A stretch of DNA of 47,363 nt, from positions 1-47,363 of the forward strand of contig JAFGKY010000100.1 in the NCBI GenBank assembly GCA_016928305.1. The letters run 5' to 3'. Made by a program: the position numbers and the translations under genes. Positions 26,643-36,325 of this stretch are shown one piece after another. Below the pieces are notes generated by a model that worked only from the letters and a program-made list of their open reading frames with translations, had not been told where the DNA came from and ran no database searches. Position 1 is the first letter of the stretch; each line of letters begins with the position of its first letter. Source of the stretch: Bacteroidales bacterium (GTDB lineage: Bacteria > Bacteroidota > Bacteroidia > Bacteroidales > UBA10428).

Positions 26643-27932
26643 TTAAAACAATTTCTGGGTATCAGTTTCCCGATTATGCTCCAAGAACCTGGTAATATCA
26701 TCACCTGTTGGACTTTGAAATATACTTAAGCCGAACTGGGGAATAACGGCCAGAATATGATCAAATATATCAGCCTGAATAGCCTCGTAAAAAGCCCATC
26801 GCTGATCGTTGCTGAAAACATATATTTCAATTGGAAGGCCTTTGTCGGTAGGTTGTAAATGCCTCACAAGGAAGGTCATATCATTGTGAATTTTGGGATG
26901 GCGTTTTAGGTATTCTTCCGCATATTTCCGGAAAGTTCCGATGTTGGTCAGCCTTCTGCCATTAACCGGCATTGACTCATCAACGCCATGTTCTTTATTA
27001 TACTGTTCCACTTCAATTTCCCTCTTTTCTATGTAGTCTCTGATGATTTGAATTTTTTTAAATTTTTCAATCTCCTGCTTGCTTAAAAAGTGAATACTTT
27101 TCATGTCAATATTAATCGAACGTTTTATTCTTCTGCCACCCGACTCCTCCATGCCCCGCCAGTTGGTAAACGATTCGGTCACTAATGCATATGGAGGTAT
27201 GGTGCTGACGGTTTTGTCCCAGTTTCGCACTTTGACCGTATTCAGGGAAATGTCTATTACCTCCCCGTCAGCATTTCGGCTTGGCATCTCAATCCAGTCA
27301 CCCAAACGTACCATATCATTAACGGATAACTGAACACCGGCAACAAAGCCAAGGATGGAATCTTTAAAAACCAGCATAACGACAGCCGCCATGGCTCCTA
27401 ATCCTGCAAAAAATGTGGTTAAGTTTTTCTGAAGTATAATTGAGATAACTATTCCCAGTCCTAAGACATAAATAAAGATTTTTACCACCTGCACAAGACC
27501 CTTAATAGAACGGTTTTTTGAAACAGGCAGAGTATTATAAATTTCGTGTGCGCTGTTTATTATGGCATCAATTACCAGTAGGCCTGCAATAACCATATAG
27601 AGGTAAGTTGCGGATTGTATTACTTTAACAGCAACCGGGAAATCTTCCATTACCAGGGTAACCCCGTAATGAATGATAATAGCCGGTACCAGGTGGGATA
27701 ATCTCTTAAAAACCTTCTTCTCAAAAAGGATATTATCCCATGTTGTCTGAGTATGATAAGTAAGTTTTTTTAAATAATAAATGATTACCCTGTTTAATAC
27801 CAGAAAGGCTATCCACGAAATTATAAGAACCAATATAAAAGCTGTTACTGATGCTGCCAGCACAGCATGTTTTTCCATCAAACCTAATGACTCAAACCAG
27901 TCTTTCAAACCTGCCACTACCAGAAGTTCCAT
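26643..27932 (-). CDS. MscS-family mechanosensitive channel, YbdG/MscM-like
   Basis: The 429-residue protein has about five membrane helices followed by the MscS pore helix and soluble domain. The pore/beta region reads FFAGLGAMAAVVMLVFKD then SILGFVAGVQLSVNDMVRLG, followed by DWIEMPSRNADGEVIDISL and TVSTIPPYALVTESFTNW. These match the E. coli YbdG subtype, including an inserted charged segment in the C-terminal domain (KREIEVEQYNKEHGVDES). Such channels open under membrane tension or relate to osmotic stress. Stop-to-start distance to lgt is about 137 bases on the same strand, so joint transcription is possible. Confidence 0.92.
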   Translation of the reverse strand: MELLVVAGLKDWFESLGLMEKHAVLAASVTAFILVLIISWIAFLVLNRVIIYYLKKLTYHTQTTWDNILFEKKVFKRLSHLVPAIIIHYGVTLVMEDFPVAVKVIQSATYLYMVIAGLLVIDAIINSAHEIYNTLPVSKNRSIKGLVQVVKIFIYVLGLGIVISIILQKNLTTFFAGLGAMAAVVMLVFKDSILGFVAGVQLSVNDMVRLGDWIEMPSRNADGEVIDISLNTVKVRNWDKTVSTIPPYALVTESFTNWRGMEESGGRRIKRSINIDMKSIHFLSKQEIEKFKKIQIIRDYIEKREIEVEQYNKEHGVDESMPVNGRRLTNIGTFRKYAEEYLKRHPKIHNDMTFLVRHLQPTDKGLPIEIYVFSNDQRWAFYEAIQADIFDHILAVIPQFGLSIFQSPTGDDITRFLEHNRETDTQKLF

Positions 27933-28270
27933 TTTACATCTCTTTTTAATTCAAAGCTAAAAAAAATATACCGTATTTTTTTCATGGATATGACTCACAG
28001 ATACTGTTAACAACATTCGACATTCTGTCTTTATTAATCTATGAATCAGCGATTTTGTTCTTAAAATAATTGCCAACAGGTTCACATATGGCCGGTCCTG
28101 TTCCGTTTCATCGGAAAGCGAAAGTGAATAAATCTTTATCAGTGAAGGAATTAACAGGGATATAATATTTCTCAAGGCATCCATAAGTATAAAAAATCTC
28201 GTAACAGTGATACATAAATCACTATCTTTCGTTATTATTTTATAGCACCCTCATCATATAAACCATTTGC
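27933..28270. other. Divergent intergenic region with a half repeat
   Basis: This region lies between the channel gene (minus) and the FtsX permease (plus). At 28072-28093 the minus strand reads GGCCATATGTGAACCTGTTGGC, like the downstream box of the attC-like sites; no partner box is clear. A short minus frame here (27957-28184) looks accidental. Both flanking promoters must lie here, but I could not pick them with confidence. Confidence 0.4.
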
Positions 28271-30640
28271 ATGTTTGTAAATCTTATAAAAATCGCTGTC
28301 AGGTATATATTCAAGCATTTCGGCTACAGTCTGATGAATATTCTCGGGCTTACACTGGGTATAACTAGTGCCCTATTTCTGATTATTTATTCAGCCAATG
28401 AAATAAGCTACGACCGGTATCATGAAAAAGCTGACCGGATCTACCGGGTTTCCTCCAAAATAACGGAACCGGATGATCAGTTTACCTGGATCGTTGCTCA
28501 GATACCATTTGGGCCTCAGGTTGCACAGGATTATCCTGAAGTGCAGGCCTGTGTCAGGTTTATTGACATGGGTCGCACCTTATTCCGGTATGAAAACAGG
28601 GAATTCAATGAAGAGAAGTTCTATTATGCTGATTCCACGTTGTTTGATATATTTACTTACAAGGTTGTGAAGGGCGAGGTTAAAACGGCCCTTGAGGAAC
28701 CCAATAAAATCATACTCACCGAAAAGACAGCTACCAGATACTTCGGTGATGCCGATCCCATCGGCAAATCACTTAAAACAGCAGAAAGAACTTATGAAGT
28801 TACCGGCATCATTGAAAATGTACCTTTCAATTCCCATTTCCGGTTCGATGCGGTGGCATCGAGGAATAATCTGCCCAAAGAGCTCGGATCGTGGGGAAAT
28901 TTTGGCGTATATACCTATATATTGTTCCCTGAAAATACCGATATAAAGGCTTTTGAAAAGAAAATGCAGGGCATGTATGACAAGTACATGAAACCCATTT
29001 TTGAAAAACTGAACATTAAAATTGAATATATCCTTGAACCTGTAACCCGCATTCACCTCTATTCCACCAACGCCGGTGAACCCGAACCAACAGGAAGCAT
29101 AACTTATGTCTATATTTTTGCGATTGTAGCTGTTTTCCTTGTTCTTATTGCTGCCATGAATTACATGAACCTGGCTACTGCCCGCTCAGCCCGAAGAGCC
29201 AGGGAAGTCAGCCTGCGCAAAGTTGTAGGTTCGGGACGCGGACCCATCATACTTCAATTCCTTTCCGAATCTGTAATCTTTACTATAATCTCACTGGTCT
29301 TTAGTCTTATATTGCTCAGCGTATTATTGCCAAAATTCAATGAGCTGGCAGGCAGATCTTTCGACCTGCATGTTATTTATGCACCCGTAGTACTGTTAGC
29401 TGTATTTGGAATTCTGATCGTAGTGGGCATCGTAGGAGGAAGCTATCCTGCTTTTTTTCTTTCACGGTTCAGTCCTGTTACCGTGCTGAAAGGTGAAATC
29501 ACCCAGGGCACAGCCGGCAGCTTATTTCGAAAAGTGCTTGTTGTGATCCAGTTTACGGTTTCGGTCATCATGATCATATGCACACTTGTAGTGTTCAAAC
29601 AGTTGCATTTCATGAAGAAAATGGACCAGGGCTTTGATCAAGCAAATGTGGTATCACTGCAACTTGACCGAAGGTTAACAAGGAAATACCCTGTGCTGAA
29701 GCATGCATTGCTTGAAAATGCTGAGATCAGGCATGTAGCTTCCACGAACACACCCATAGGAGAAGGCTCAGGCAAAGTAATCTTTAACGTGGAAACAGAT
29801 CAGGGAATGACTCAGAGAGGAGTGAATTTTGCCGTTGTTGATCACGATTTCATCGAGACGCTGGGCATAAAGATGGCTGAAGGCCGTGATTTCCGTAAGG
29901 ATATGCCCTCAGATACCCTGTATGCTGTAGTTGTTAATGAAACTTTTGTAACCCGGATGGCGTGGAAGGAACCCATAGGGATGAAAGTTGACCTGGGAGA
30001 CTCCAGTATCCTTCGTGCCAGGGTTATAGGAGTTATGAAGGACTATCATCAGACAGGCATGTATAATGAAGTTGAATCCCTGATGCTGATATACCGTGAA
30101 TTAAGCAATGTGGTGTATATAAAACTGAGCGGAAAGAATACCCAGGAAACACTGCGTTTCATTGAAGCTACATGGAAGGATGTGTTTCCCGATCAGCCCT
30201 ATACCTATTCTTATCTTAACGACAGATTTGAAGGACAATTTAAAGCAGATGAAAAAAGGGGTATGATTTTCACGCTCTTTACCCTGCTTGCCATATTCAT
30301 TGCGTGTCTTGGTTTATTCGGACTGGCATCCTATATGGTTGAACAACGTACCAAAGAAATAGGCATCAGGAAAGTGCTTGGAGCCAATAAAGATACAATA
30401 TTGAAAATGATCTTTAAGGACTTTCTGACACTGGTTGCTATAGGAATAGTAATCGCTGTGCCCATTGCATGGTATTTTATGAATAACTGGCTTCAACATT
30501 ACGTGTACCGGATCAATATAAGGATTGTATTGGTTGCACTGGCAGCATTGCTGACCATCATAATAACTTTTATTACCATCAGCTATAAGGCCTATCAAGC
30601 CTCAATTATGAACCCGGCAAGTTTAATCAAGACGGAATGA
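28271..30640 (+). CDS. FtsX/MacB-type ABC transporter permease
   Basis: The 789-residue protein has the duplicated architecture of Bacteroidota FtsX-like permeases. The N-terminal helix (NILGLTLGITSALFLIIYSA) is followed by a MacB periplasmic core domain (DRYHEKADRIYRVSSKI, EVTGIIENVPFNSHFRFD). Three helices around residues 280-400 (MNYMNLATARSARRAREVSL, RKVVGSG) form the first FtsX unit. A second periplasmic domain and a C-terminal FtsX unit (EQRTKEIGIRKVLGANKDTI) complete it. The ATPase partner is not encoded nearby. Family members export antibiotics, peptides or lipoproteins, or work in cell-envelope stress. It is the only intact plus-strand gene in the cassette-like region. Confidence 0.92.
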   Translation: MFVNLIKIAVRYIFKHFGYSLMNILGLTLGITSALFLIIYSANEISYDRYHEKADRIYRVSSKITEPDDQFTWIVAQIPFGPQVAQDYPEVQACVRFIDMGRTLFRYENREFNEEKFYYADSTLFDIFTYKVVKGEVKTALEEPNKIILTEKTATRYFGDADPIGKSLKTAERTYEVTGIIENVPFNSHFRFDAVASRNNLPKELGSWGNFGVYTYILFPENTDIKAFEKKMQGMYDKYMKPIFEKLNIKIEYILEPVTRIHLYSTNAGEPEPTGSITYVYIFAIVAVFLVLIAAMNYMNLATARSARRAREVSLRKVVGSGRGPIILQFLSESVIFTIISLVFSLILLSVLLPKFNELAGRSFDLHVIYAPVVLLAVFGILIVVGIVGGSYPAFFLSRFSPVTVLKGEITQGTAGSLFRKVLVVIQFTVSVIMIICTLVVFKQLHFMKKMDQGFDQANVVSLQLDRRLTRKYPVLKHALLENAEIRHVASTNTPIGEGSGKVIFNVETDQGMTQRGVNFAVVDHDFIETLGIKMAEGRDFRKDMPSDTLYAVVVNETFVTRMAWKEPIGMKVDLGDSSILRARVIGVMKDYHQTGMYNEVESLMLIYRELSNVVYIKLSGKNTQETLRFIEATWKDVFPDQPYTYSYLNDRFEGQFKADEKRGMIFTLFTLLAIFIACLGLFGLASYMVEQRTKEIGIRKVLGANKDTILKMIFKDFLTLVAIGIVIAVPIAWYFMNNWLQHYVYRINIRIVLVALAALLTIIITFITISYKAYQASIMNPASLIKTE

Positions 30641-30721
30641 TTCATAATTAGGGTTTTTTCACTCCATTTTACATGAGATCAGTTTTGGTTGTAAAATTAG
30701 GATAGGATCAAACTATATCAT

Positions 30722-31666
30722 TTAAGGATAGTTACTTGGTGTTTTGAATGGGCCGTTTTTTATAATTTTTCTTACAACAATTTGATTGTTCGACATTTGT
30801 AATTTTACGAAATAAATTCCATCGGGTAAATTGCTCAGGTTTAAGATCAGTTCTTCCTGCTTGATTAATAAGTTACCATTCATGTCAATAACTGAGATCT
30901 CATTTACTTTCTTATCTGCTTTTATTTCCACTATGTCACTTGTTGGATTTGGATATAAGAAAAAATTCTTTGATGTATATTCTTCTTCAATCCCGGTAAT
31001 TATTGCATATTCACATACACTCCAGTCTGGATTTTGATATACTTGATTATTATTGCTCCAAAAACACAGCAACTCCATATCAATACCAAATCCTCCGATA
31101 TGTGTTAAATCAAACAAGCACTTTAACGATCCAATTCCTTCATACCAAAAATCCGTGTAAGTTTCACTTGGCGAAATATGAGGCATGTTCGTTCGAAAAG
31201 TAGTATCGCAGATCCCAATTTTTTTTCCTTGAAATCCATCAAAGTCAAATATGTCAATTGATTTTACATATCTGATCGTATAGGCATCTTTCCAATAAGT
31301 TGTATCAATGGATATGGTGTCTCCTGTCTTATGGTCAAATGAATAGATTTTTCTTTCCTCACTTTCACCTGTCCTCACGTAAACGGATTGAGCAATGATG
31401 TCCTCCCTTATACCACCTGCATAAACTGTATCGGTACTATTATATTTGATTATCTTACTCATTACTTTTTTATATACTGTATCCGATATTATTGTGTCTG
31501 TGGTAAAAAATAAGGAGTATGTTCTGGCTTCCCCACCGCAACAAGTTGTAAAAGCCTGATCCAGATAATTCCATTTATTGGTGCTGTCAATTAATTTTTG
31601 ATACGTTTGGGAATACAAATTTGCTGTCAAAATGAAAGCTGAAATCCATAATCCAATTTGCTTCAT
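30722..31666 (-). CDS. Secreted protein with T9SS sorting domain
   Basis: The 314 residues begin with a signal peptide (MKQIGLWISAFILTANLYSQ). Residues about 21-225 form an unrecognised beta-rich domain with short aromatic motifs (SFDHKTGDTISIDTTYWKDA, DFWYEGIGSLKCLFDL). The last 75 residues are a T9SS type-A domain: FFLYPNPTSDIVEIKADK, VIDMNGNLLIKQ, LSNLPDGIYFVKLQMSNNQI. The middle part resembles the common Bacteroidota secreted proteins of unknown role with a DxxGxxGxKIG-type loop. It is a single gene, downstream of a degenerate repeat site. Confidence 0.85.
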   Translation of the reverse strand: MKQIGLWISAFILTANLYSQTYQKLIDSTNKWNYLDQAFTTCCGGEARTYSLFFTTDTIISDTVYKKVMSKIIKYNSTDTVYAGGIREDIIAQSVYVRTGESEERKIYSFDHKTGDTISIDTTYWKDAYTIRYVKSIDIFDFDGFQGKKIGICDTTFRTNMPHISPSETYTDFWYEGIGSLKCLFDLTHIGGFGIDMELLCFWSNNNQVYQNPDWSVCEYAIITGIEEEYTSKNFFLYPNPTSDIVEIKADKKVNEISVIDMNGNLLIKQEELILNLSNLPDGIYFVKLQMSNNQIVVRKIIKNGPFKTPSNYP

Positions 31667-31734
31667 GGTATTTTGTTTTATGTGGTTGTTTCTATAATGC
31701 CCTATGACGTTTTAGCAAAGATTCATATCTATGT

Positions 31735-31790
31735 TCCAATGTTTTCATATGACCTAACTTGTTAATGCTGATGTGTGTGATTTTTAATTA
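31735..31790 (-). repeat. Degenerate attC-like site F
   Basis: The minus strand has GGTCATATGAAAACATTGGAAC, close to CATATGCGAAAACGTTGGGC. The upstream box is weak (ACATCAGCATTAAC). It lies right after the stop of the glycosidase gene (31792). Confidence 0.4.
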
Positions 31791-31791
31791 G

Positions 31792-33174
31792 CTAAAATTC
31801 AGTTACAACAGTCTCATTATCAAGCCAGGCAGCCATATTAAGCACAAGAAAATTCCAATTTTGAAATCCTTTATTAAGTATAGGTTCTCCATTATCCGGT
31901 AAATAATATTCGTGTAAAGCTCCGAAACGCTCAAAATCTCTACCAAGAAGTAAAATAGTCTTTTCAGCTAACTCTTTGGCTTCATCATAATACCTGTAAT
32001 TAATAAGGCCCCTAAATACCAAATAATTAACGTTGATCCAAATTGGTCCCAGCCACGAAGAGGGATTGCCGCTTGCCCTGGTATCATACATTTTTTCTAA
32101 TGGAGACAGTGTACGAATACCTGCAGGGGCGTTGAATGATGTAGTATCGTGAAAATGCTTTTCCACCATAATTTTCGCTTGTTGTGAGGTTGCGATGTTG
32201 GCCCACATGGCCATAAAACCACTCCATACACTCAGACGCTGAATCAGACAATCGTATGTGCGCGGCTGACCAACATGTAAATTTAACTTACCGGATTGCA
32301 GGGATTCTATGTCCGGTTTCTCTATAGGACGCAGATTCAGGTCAACACTGTAGTAAAATCCATCGCGCAGGTCCCAGCAGTGTTCCCTAATTTTTCCCAG
32401 TAATATATCGGCCTCCCTTCCGTAATATTTTGCTATATCACTGAGATTGAGACAGCTGGCGAGATAACTTAGTGCCTGCAGCTCTTTATACATGAGCGCA
32501 TTGAGGAATATTGAGCCCGAACTTCCATAGGGACGATAAAAAGTGCTTGGATCATTATCTACTCCTATTGCTTCGTCGGTTTCCCAGTATATCAGTCCCG
32601 TAGTTGGATGACGGTGAAAATTAAGATATTTGCTTACAAAGGCTTGCAAGGCATAAAAATCATCGCGCAACCATTCTGCATCGCCATTCATGTTTTTAAC
32701 GATGAATGCCGCATGTTGTGCCAAGGTTGGTTTGTGCATGTTGCTTTTCCATGGATTACGGACGTTAAGCATCTCTTCCCTGCCGGGTGAATCACGTTCA
32801 ATCCAGATGGGAATCCAACCATCCATTCCGCCGTAACTGAGGGAGTTCAATACGCAACCTTGTTCATATTTAAGCGCTTCCTGACTGTCTTTTTCATTAC
32901 CATTTTCAAGCAATATTTGTCTTAATGCAACATTGCTCAGCCACGAATCCCAGTCCCAAAGCATATCAAGATACTGGTTGCTTCCCGGCGCCAGAAAAGG
33001 AAATCTTAATGCTTTTCCCGGCTCCCGGTACATGCCTTTCATCTCTTTATAAATATATTTTCTGCAAATCTGTTTATATTTTTCAATATTTTCAGGAGTA
33101 CGCGCGGGCATTTGGGCTACTGCGCTTAAAACACTGCCGGCAAGGAACAAAATTATGAATATCCTTTTCATCAT
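31792..33174 (-). CDS. Secreted trehalase/GH63-type (alpha/alpha)6 glycosidase
   Basis: A signal peptide (MMKRIFIILFLAGSVLSAVA) precedes a ~440-residue (alpha/alpha)6-barrel type sequence. WDWDSWLSNVALRQIL (W73-W78) is the trehalase/GH63 substrate-binding motif. GGMDGWIPIWIE, HKPTLAQHAAFIV, DDPSTFYRP-like loops and ASGNPSSWLGPIWINVNYLV follow in the usual order. NGEPILNKGFQNWNFLVLNM is the C-terminal motif. Family members cleave trehalose or alpha-glucosidic/mannosyl sugars; the exact linkage cannot be read. It follows a PIG-L deacetylase gene by 82 bases with no repeat between, suggesting a two-gene unit for sugar processing. Confidence 0.85.
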   Translation of the reverse strand: MMKRIFIILFLAGSVLSAVAQMPARTPENIEKYKQICRKYIYKEMKGMYREPGKALRFPFLAPGSNQYLDMLWDWDSWLSNVALRQILLENGNEKDSQEALKYEQGCVLNSLSYGGMDGWIPIWIERDSPGREEMLNVRNPWKSNMHKPTLAQHAAFIVKNMNGDAEWLRDDFYALQAFVSKYLNFHRHPTTGLIYWETDEAIGVDNDPSTFYRPYGSSGSIFLNALMYKELQALSYLASCLNLSDIAKYYGREADILLGKIREHCWDLRDGFYYSVDLNLRPIEKPDIESLQSGKLNLHVGQPRTYDCLIQRLSVWSGFMAMWANIATSQQAKIMVEKHFHDTTSFNAPAGIRTLSPLEKMYDTRASGNPSSWLGPIWINVNYLVFRGLINYRYYDEAKELAEKTILLLGRDFERFGALHEYYLPDNGEPILNKGFQNWNFLVLNMAAWLDNETVVTEF

Positions 33175-33256
33175 AGAGTTTTATTTAATGTTATATTTTA
33201 TACCAAAAAACTTAGTGAGACATTTGTAGCTGAAATTCATTCAGCTAGAAATTACC

Positions 33257-34024
33257 CTACTGCAAATAAATTCCGGCGCTATTAACATGTCTGGCAAATG
33301 CTTCAGCAAAATTGCAACCGAATTCCATTCCACGAAACGCTTCCATTTTCCCATGGTGGTACTGGTACGTTTCTTCAATTTTCTGACTTACATGTGTAAA
33401 ACAGGCTTTGTGTTTTTGCTCTATTACACTGGTGATGTCAATGTAATCGGTAGGTATAAAATGCTGAGATTGCATTCCACTCATGGCTTCACAATAGTAA
33501 AGGGCAGGTTTACGCTCCAGCATCAGCCATGCATCATAAACTAAAACTGAACAGATGCGATGATCGCGATGAGTATCAATAGGCCAGTGAGTGAGTATAA
33601 TATCCGGATCTTCATTTTTGAAAAAAATGATGATTTGCGAGTATCTCTCGCTGGTTATTTCGCAATTTCCATCGATCTGTCCAAGGAACTCAGGACGGAC
33701 TTTTAATATATCGCACGCAGTTAGTGCTTCGGCAGTGCGGATTTTTGCAGATTCTTCATAGGATTTACCTTCAATACCTGCTTCTCCCCGTGTCAAATAA
33801 GCTGAAACAACCTCATGGCCTGAATTTGAATACAGAGCCATAACTCCCCCGCACATTGTTTCCGGATCATCAGGATGTGCCCCTACAACTACTATTTTCA
33901 TTTTCTTTTCGAATGAGGTTGGCGCACTATTCCCCAGGGTGCTTACATGGGAAAATCCAATTGTTGTTCCAAGGGTGACAGGTACAGTATTGGTTAAAAA
34001 TTTCCTTCGTGTATGTTTTTTCAT
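33257..34024 (-). CDS. PIG-L/LmbE-family N-acetylsugar deacetylase
   Basis: From the ATG at 34024 the protein has 255 residues. The N-terminus has a Tat-like motif (TRRKFLTNTV) and a hydrophobic stretch, so export is likely. Zinc-binding motifs are present: AHPDD at 49-53 (VVVGAHPDDPETMCGG) and THWPIDTHRDHR further on. Other PIG-L features include LTRGEAGIEGKSYEESAKIR and HVSQ.. near the C-terminus. PIG-L enzymes remove acetyl groups from GlcNAc-containing molecules. The longer start at 34078 lies inside repeat site G and is rejected. The start codon is only a few bases from site G. Confidence 0.9.
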   Translation of the reverse strand: MKKHTRRKFLTNTVPVTLGTTIGFSHVSTLGNSAPTSFEKKMKIVVVGAHPDDPETMCGGVMALYSNSGHEVVSAYLTRGEAGIEGKSYEESAKIRTAEALTACDILKVRPEFLGQIDGNCEITSERYSQIIIFFKNEDPDIILTHWPIDTHRDHRICSVLVYDAWLMLERKPALYYCEAMSGMQSQHFIPTDYIDITSVIEQKHKACFTHVSQKIEETYQYHHGKMEAFRGMEFGCNFAEAFARHVNSAGIYLQ

Positions 34025-34026
34025 AG

Positions 34027-34117
34027 TGTTTTCATATATGTTCAGGAGCACCTGCCTGTCTAGCGTTGACCCATGCAATGGCAGACAGGGCGGTTATATG
34101 TGGTATAGGGTTGTGCA
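34027..34117 (-). repeat. attC-like palindromic site G
   Basis: The minus strand begins GCACAACCCTATACCACATA directly after the stop of the acetylesterase gene and ends ACATATATGAAAACA at the PIG-L start codon. The interior is CCCTGTCTGCCATTGCATGG-type text shared with sites A, C and I. Confidence 0.65.
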
Positions 34118-36082
34118 TTAAAATTCATCGGTTCGGAAAGGCGATGCCGGCAATCCCTCCAGGTTGTATAAATTAGCTCCTTCCGGATTGTCTGCCCAGG
34201 CATATCTTACGGCAATCGGTTCCGGCACTTTTTCACTCCACACAATTAGCCTGTCATGGTCAATTTTTGCCTTTGCCCACACAAACTGCCTGTCAACACC
34301 GGCAATCGCAAAGCCTTTGAGTTCTCCTCCCTTGGCCTGCAAACCACTGCCAATACTTGAAAAGCTCAGGATCACCCTGTTGTCTTCAACACTCATCGAC
34401 TGGTATAGCGGACCCGAATGAACAATTTGATCTTCCCCATACGCTACTTTTCGTGCACTCAGCGCAAGACGCTTGCCGACATCTTTCTTGTTCAGCGGAT
34501 GAATGTCGTTCCATTCGCCAACATCAATGATCACAGTCATTGCAGTATTCGGTACTGACAACGTTTTGAGCTGGGCCTCACGCAATAAAGCCCATTGACT
34601 TTCACTTGGCTGGTCCTTAGCCTTCATGAAATTGGCCAGCTGAACATACAGGAACGGGAAATTACCCTGGTTCCAGCTGTTTCTCCAGTCCCTGATCAGG
34701 GCCGGTAACAGGTTCCTGTATTCAAGCGGACGTCCTGTATTTGATTCGCCCTGGTACCAAATGGCTCCTTTGATGGAATAATTCAACAGGGGAGATATCA
34801 TGCCGTTATAAAGCCCAAGCGGTTTCCAGCGGATAAAAGTCTCTCCTCTAAGAGGCTCCATAGATGCCCCGATCCGGTACTGCCAGTCTCCCTTCAGATC
34901 CAGCTTTTCCTGGCCGGCTATGATTTCATAGGGTTTATCCGGGATAAATCCTCCAGGTCCTATATTATTGATAACTCTTGCAACCAGTATGTTTTTGCCT
35001 TCTTTCAGGAGGTTATCAGGAAGGTCATACCTCCTGGGGGGATACTGGTAACTGGTAGTGCCCACAAAAACCCCGTTGATAAAAACGGAATCGGCATCCA
35101 CAATGCGCCCCAGGATCAATTTTGCCGGTTTGCCGGTCATGGAGACCGGGATGTTAATCTCTTTCCGGAACCAGATGACCCCGTCGAATTTTTCCAGTGA
35201 TTCACCTGTCCAGTATCCGGGAATTTTCATATGATCCCAGTTCGATGCATTGATAGCAGGATTATACCATGGCCCGGAAGGATCTTTATAACCCTCATCC
35301 TTTTGCTCTAAAAGCTCATACCATGCCTTCATTCTTTGCCTGTCCGAATGCTCGATCGAATCAATGAGCGATTGATCTTTAAACCGCTGGGCTTCATTAT
35401 ATTTTTCGGGAAACTGCTTTAAGGCTTCTTCGCTCATCCAGGCCTCTGCCGGAGAGCCTCCGAGGCTCGCATTGATCAATCCTATGGGTACATGGTATTG
35501 CTCGTACAGCTCTTTGGCAAAAAAGTAAGCGACTGCTGAGAAACTGAGTATGGTTTTTGGATCAGCCTGCTGCCAGGATCCCAATTCCAGATCAGCCTGC
35601 GGTGCGTTGAAATTGTAACGCTGGGGTACAGCAAACTGCCTGATAAAGGGATTTTCTGCACCGGAAATCTCGGCTTCATAAAGGGGGCTGACCCTGCGCA
35701 TGGGCAGCTCCATATTGGACTGTCCCGAACATACCCAGACATCACCAATCACAATATTTTTAACAATAACAATATTACTGCCGTGAAGGGTCATCGTATA
35801 CGGACCGCCAGCATTCAGTCCTGAGAGTGTGATCACCCATTCGCCCTTTTCATTGGCGGTTGTATGGTATATGGTATTAAGAAAACTCATGTTGATCTTT
35901 TCTCCGCTTCCTGCCCATCCCCATATTATAACCTTCGCATTGCGCTGCAATACCATTCCGTCGCTGATCAGTGCAGGAAGCCTGATATCTCCATAAGCGG
36001 CAATGGATACAGAAAGAAAAATAATACAGCATGCAATTGTTTTCAATAATGGAATGGATTTCTTATGTGGTAGATTCTTCAT
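34118..36082 (-). CDS. Sialate O-acetylesterase-type SGNH esterase
   Basis: The 654-residue protein has a signal peptide (LLKTIACCIIFLSVSIAAYG). It then shows the SASA family pattern: DIRLPALISDGMVLQRN at the mature N-terminus, VWVCSGQSNMELPM with nucleophile Ser 122 in GQSNM, and INASLGGSPAEAWMSEEALK as the oxyanion block. A galactose-binding-like insertion follows (about 280-410, FDGVIWFRKEINIPVS). KGAIWYQGESNTGRPLEYRN and VGEWNDIHPLNKKDVGKRLA supply the later SGNH blocks (Asp-x-His). The enzyme removes acetyl esters from sialic acids or plant glycans in the periplasm. It lies between sites G and H. Confidence 0.93.
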   Translation of the reverse strand: MKNLPHKKSIPLLKTIACCIIFLSVSIAAYGDIRLPALISDGMVLQRNAKVIIWGWAGSGEKINMSFLNTIYHTTANEKGEWVITLSGLNAGGPYTMTLHGSNIVIVKNIVIGDVWVCSGQSNMELPMRRVSPLYEAEISGAENPFIRQFAVPQRYNFNAPQADLELGSWQQADPKTILSFSAVAYFFAKELYEQYHVPIGLINASLGGSPAEAWMSEEALKQFPEKYNEAQRFKDQSLIDSIEHSDRQRMKAWYELLEQKDEGYKDPSGPWYNPAINASNWDHMKIPGYWTGESLEKFDGVIWFRKEINIPVSMTGKPAKLILGRIVDADSVFINGVFVGTTSYQYPPRRYDLPDNLLKEGKNILVARVINNIGPGGFIPDKPYEIIAGQEKLDLKGDWQYRIGASMEPLRGETFIRWKPLGLYNGMISPLLNYSIKGAIWYQGESNTGRPLEYRNLLPALIRDWRNSWNQGNFPFLYVQLANFMKAKDQPSESQWALLREAQLKTLSVPNTAMTVIIDVGEWNDIHPLNKKDVGKRLALSARKVAYGEDQIVHSGPLYQSMSVEDNRVILSFSSIGSGLQAKGGELKGFAIAGVDRQFVWAKAKIDHDRLIVWSEKVPEPIAVRYAWADNPEGANLYNLEGLPASPFRTDEF

Positions 36083-36216
36083 GGTTTCTGTATTTTTGTT
36101 ACCAATACTGCAATTCGCTTAGGTGAACAGGTTATTGTTTAAACGAATATCCTTGCTGAAAATATTAAACTAAAATAATAATTTCATTTCATACAGGATG
36201 ATTCTTTTTAAGTATA

Positions 36217-36318
36217 AACGTTTATGTTTTCGCCTAGGATCAGTCCCGGTGCCCGGGATTGGCCCTGCCTGCCAGACGCTTGCCTGTGCCCGGCAGGCAG
36301 GTATTTGCGATGTTGGGC
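36217..36318 (-). repeat. attC-like palindromic site H
   Basis: The minus strand begins GCCCAACATCGCAAATACC (perfect RYYYAAC) and ends CCTAGGCGAAAACATAAACG. Interior: CCTGCCTGCCGGGCACAGG, shared with sites J and K. It starts 7 bases after the stop at 36326. Confidence 0.7.
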
Positions 36319-36325
36319 ACGGTAG

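Noticed and set aside
27957..28184. 75-codon minus frame before the FtsX permease
   Set aside because: It overlaps the half repeat and has no recognisable domain or ribosome binding site.
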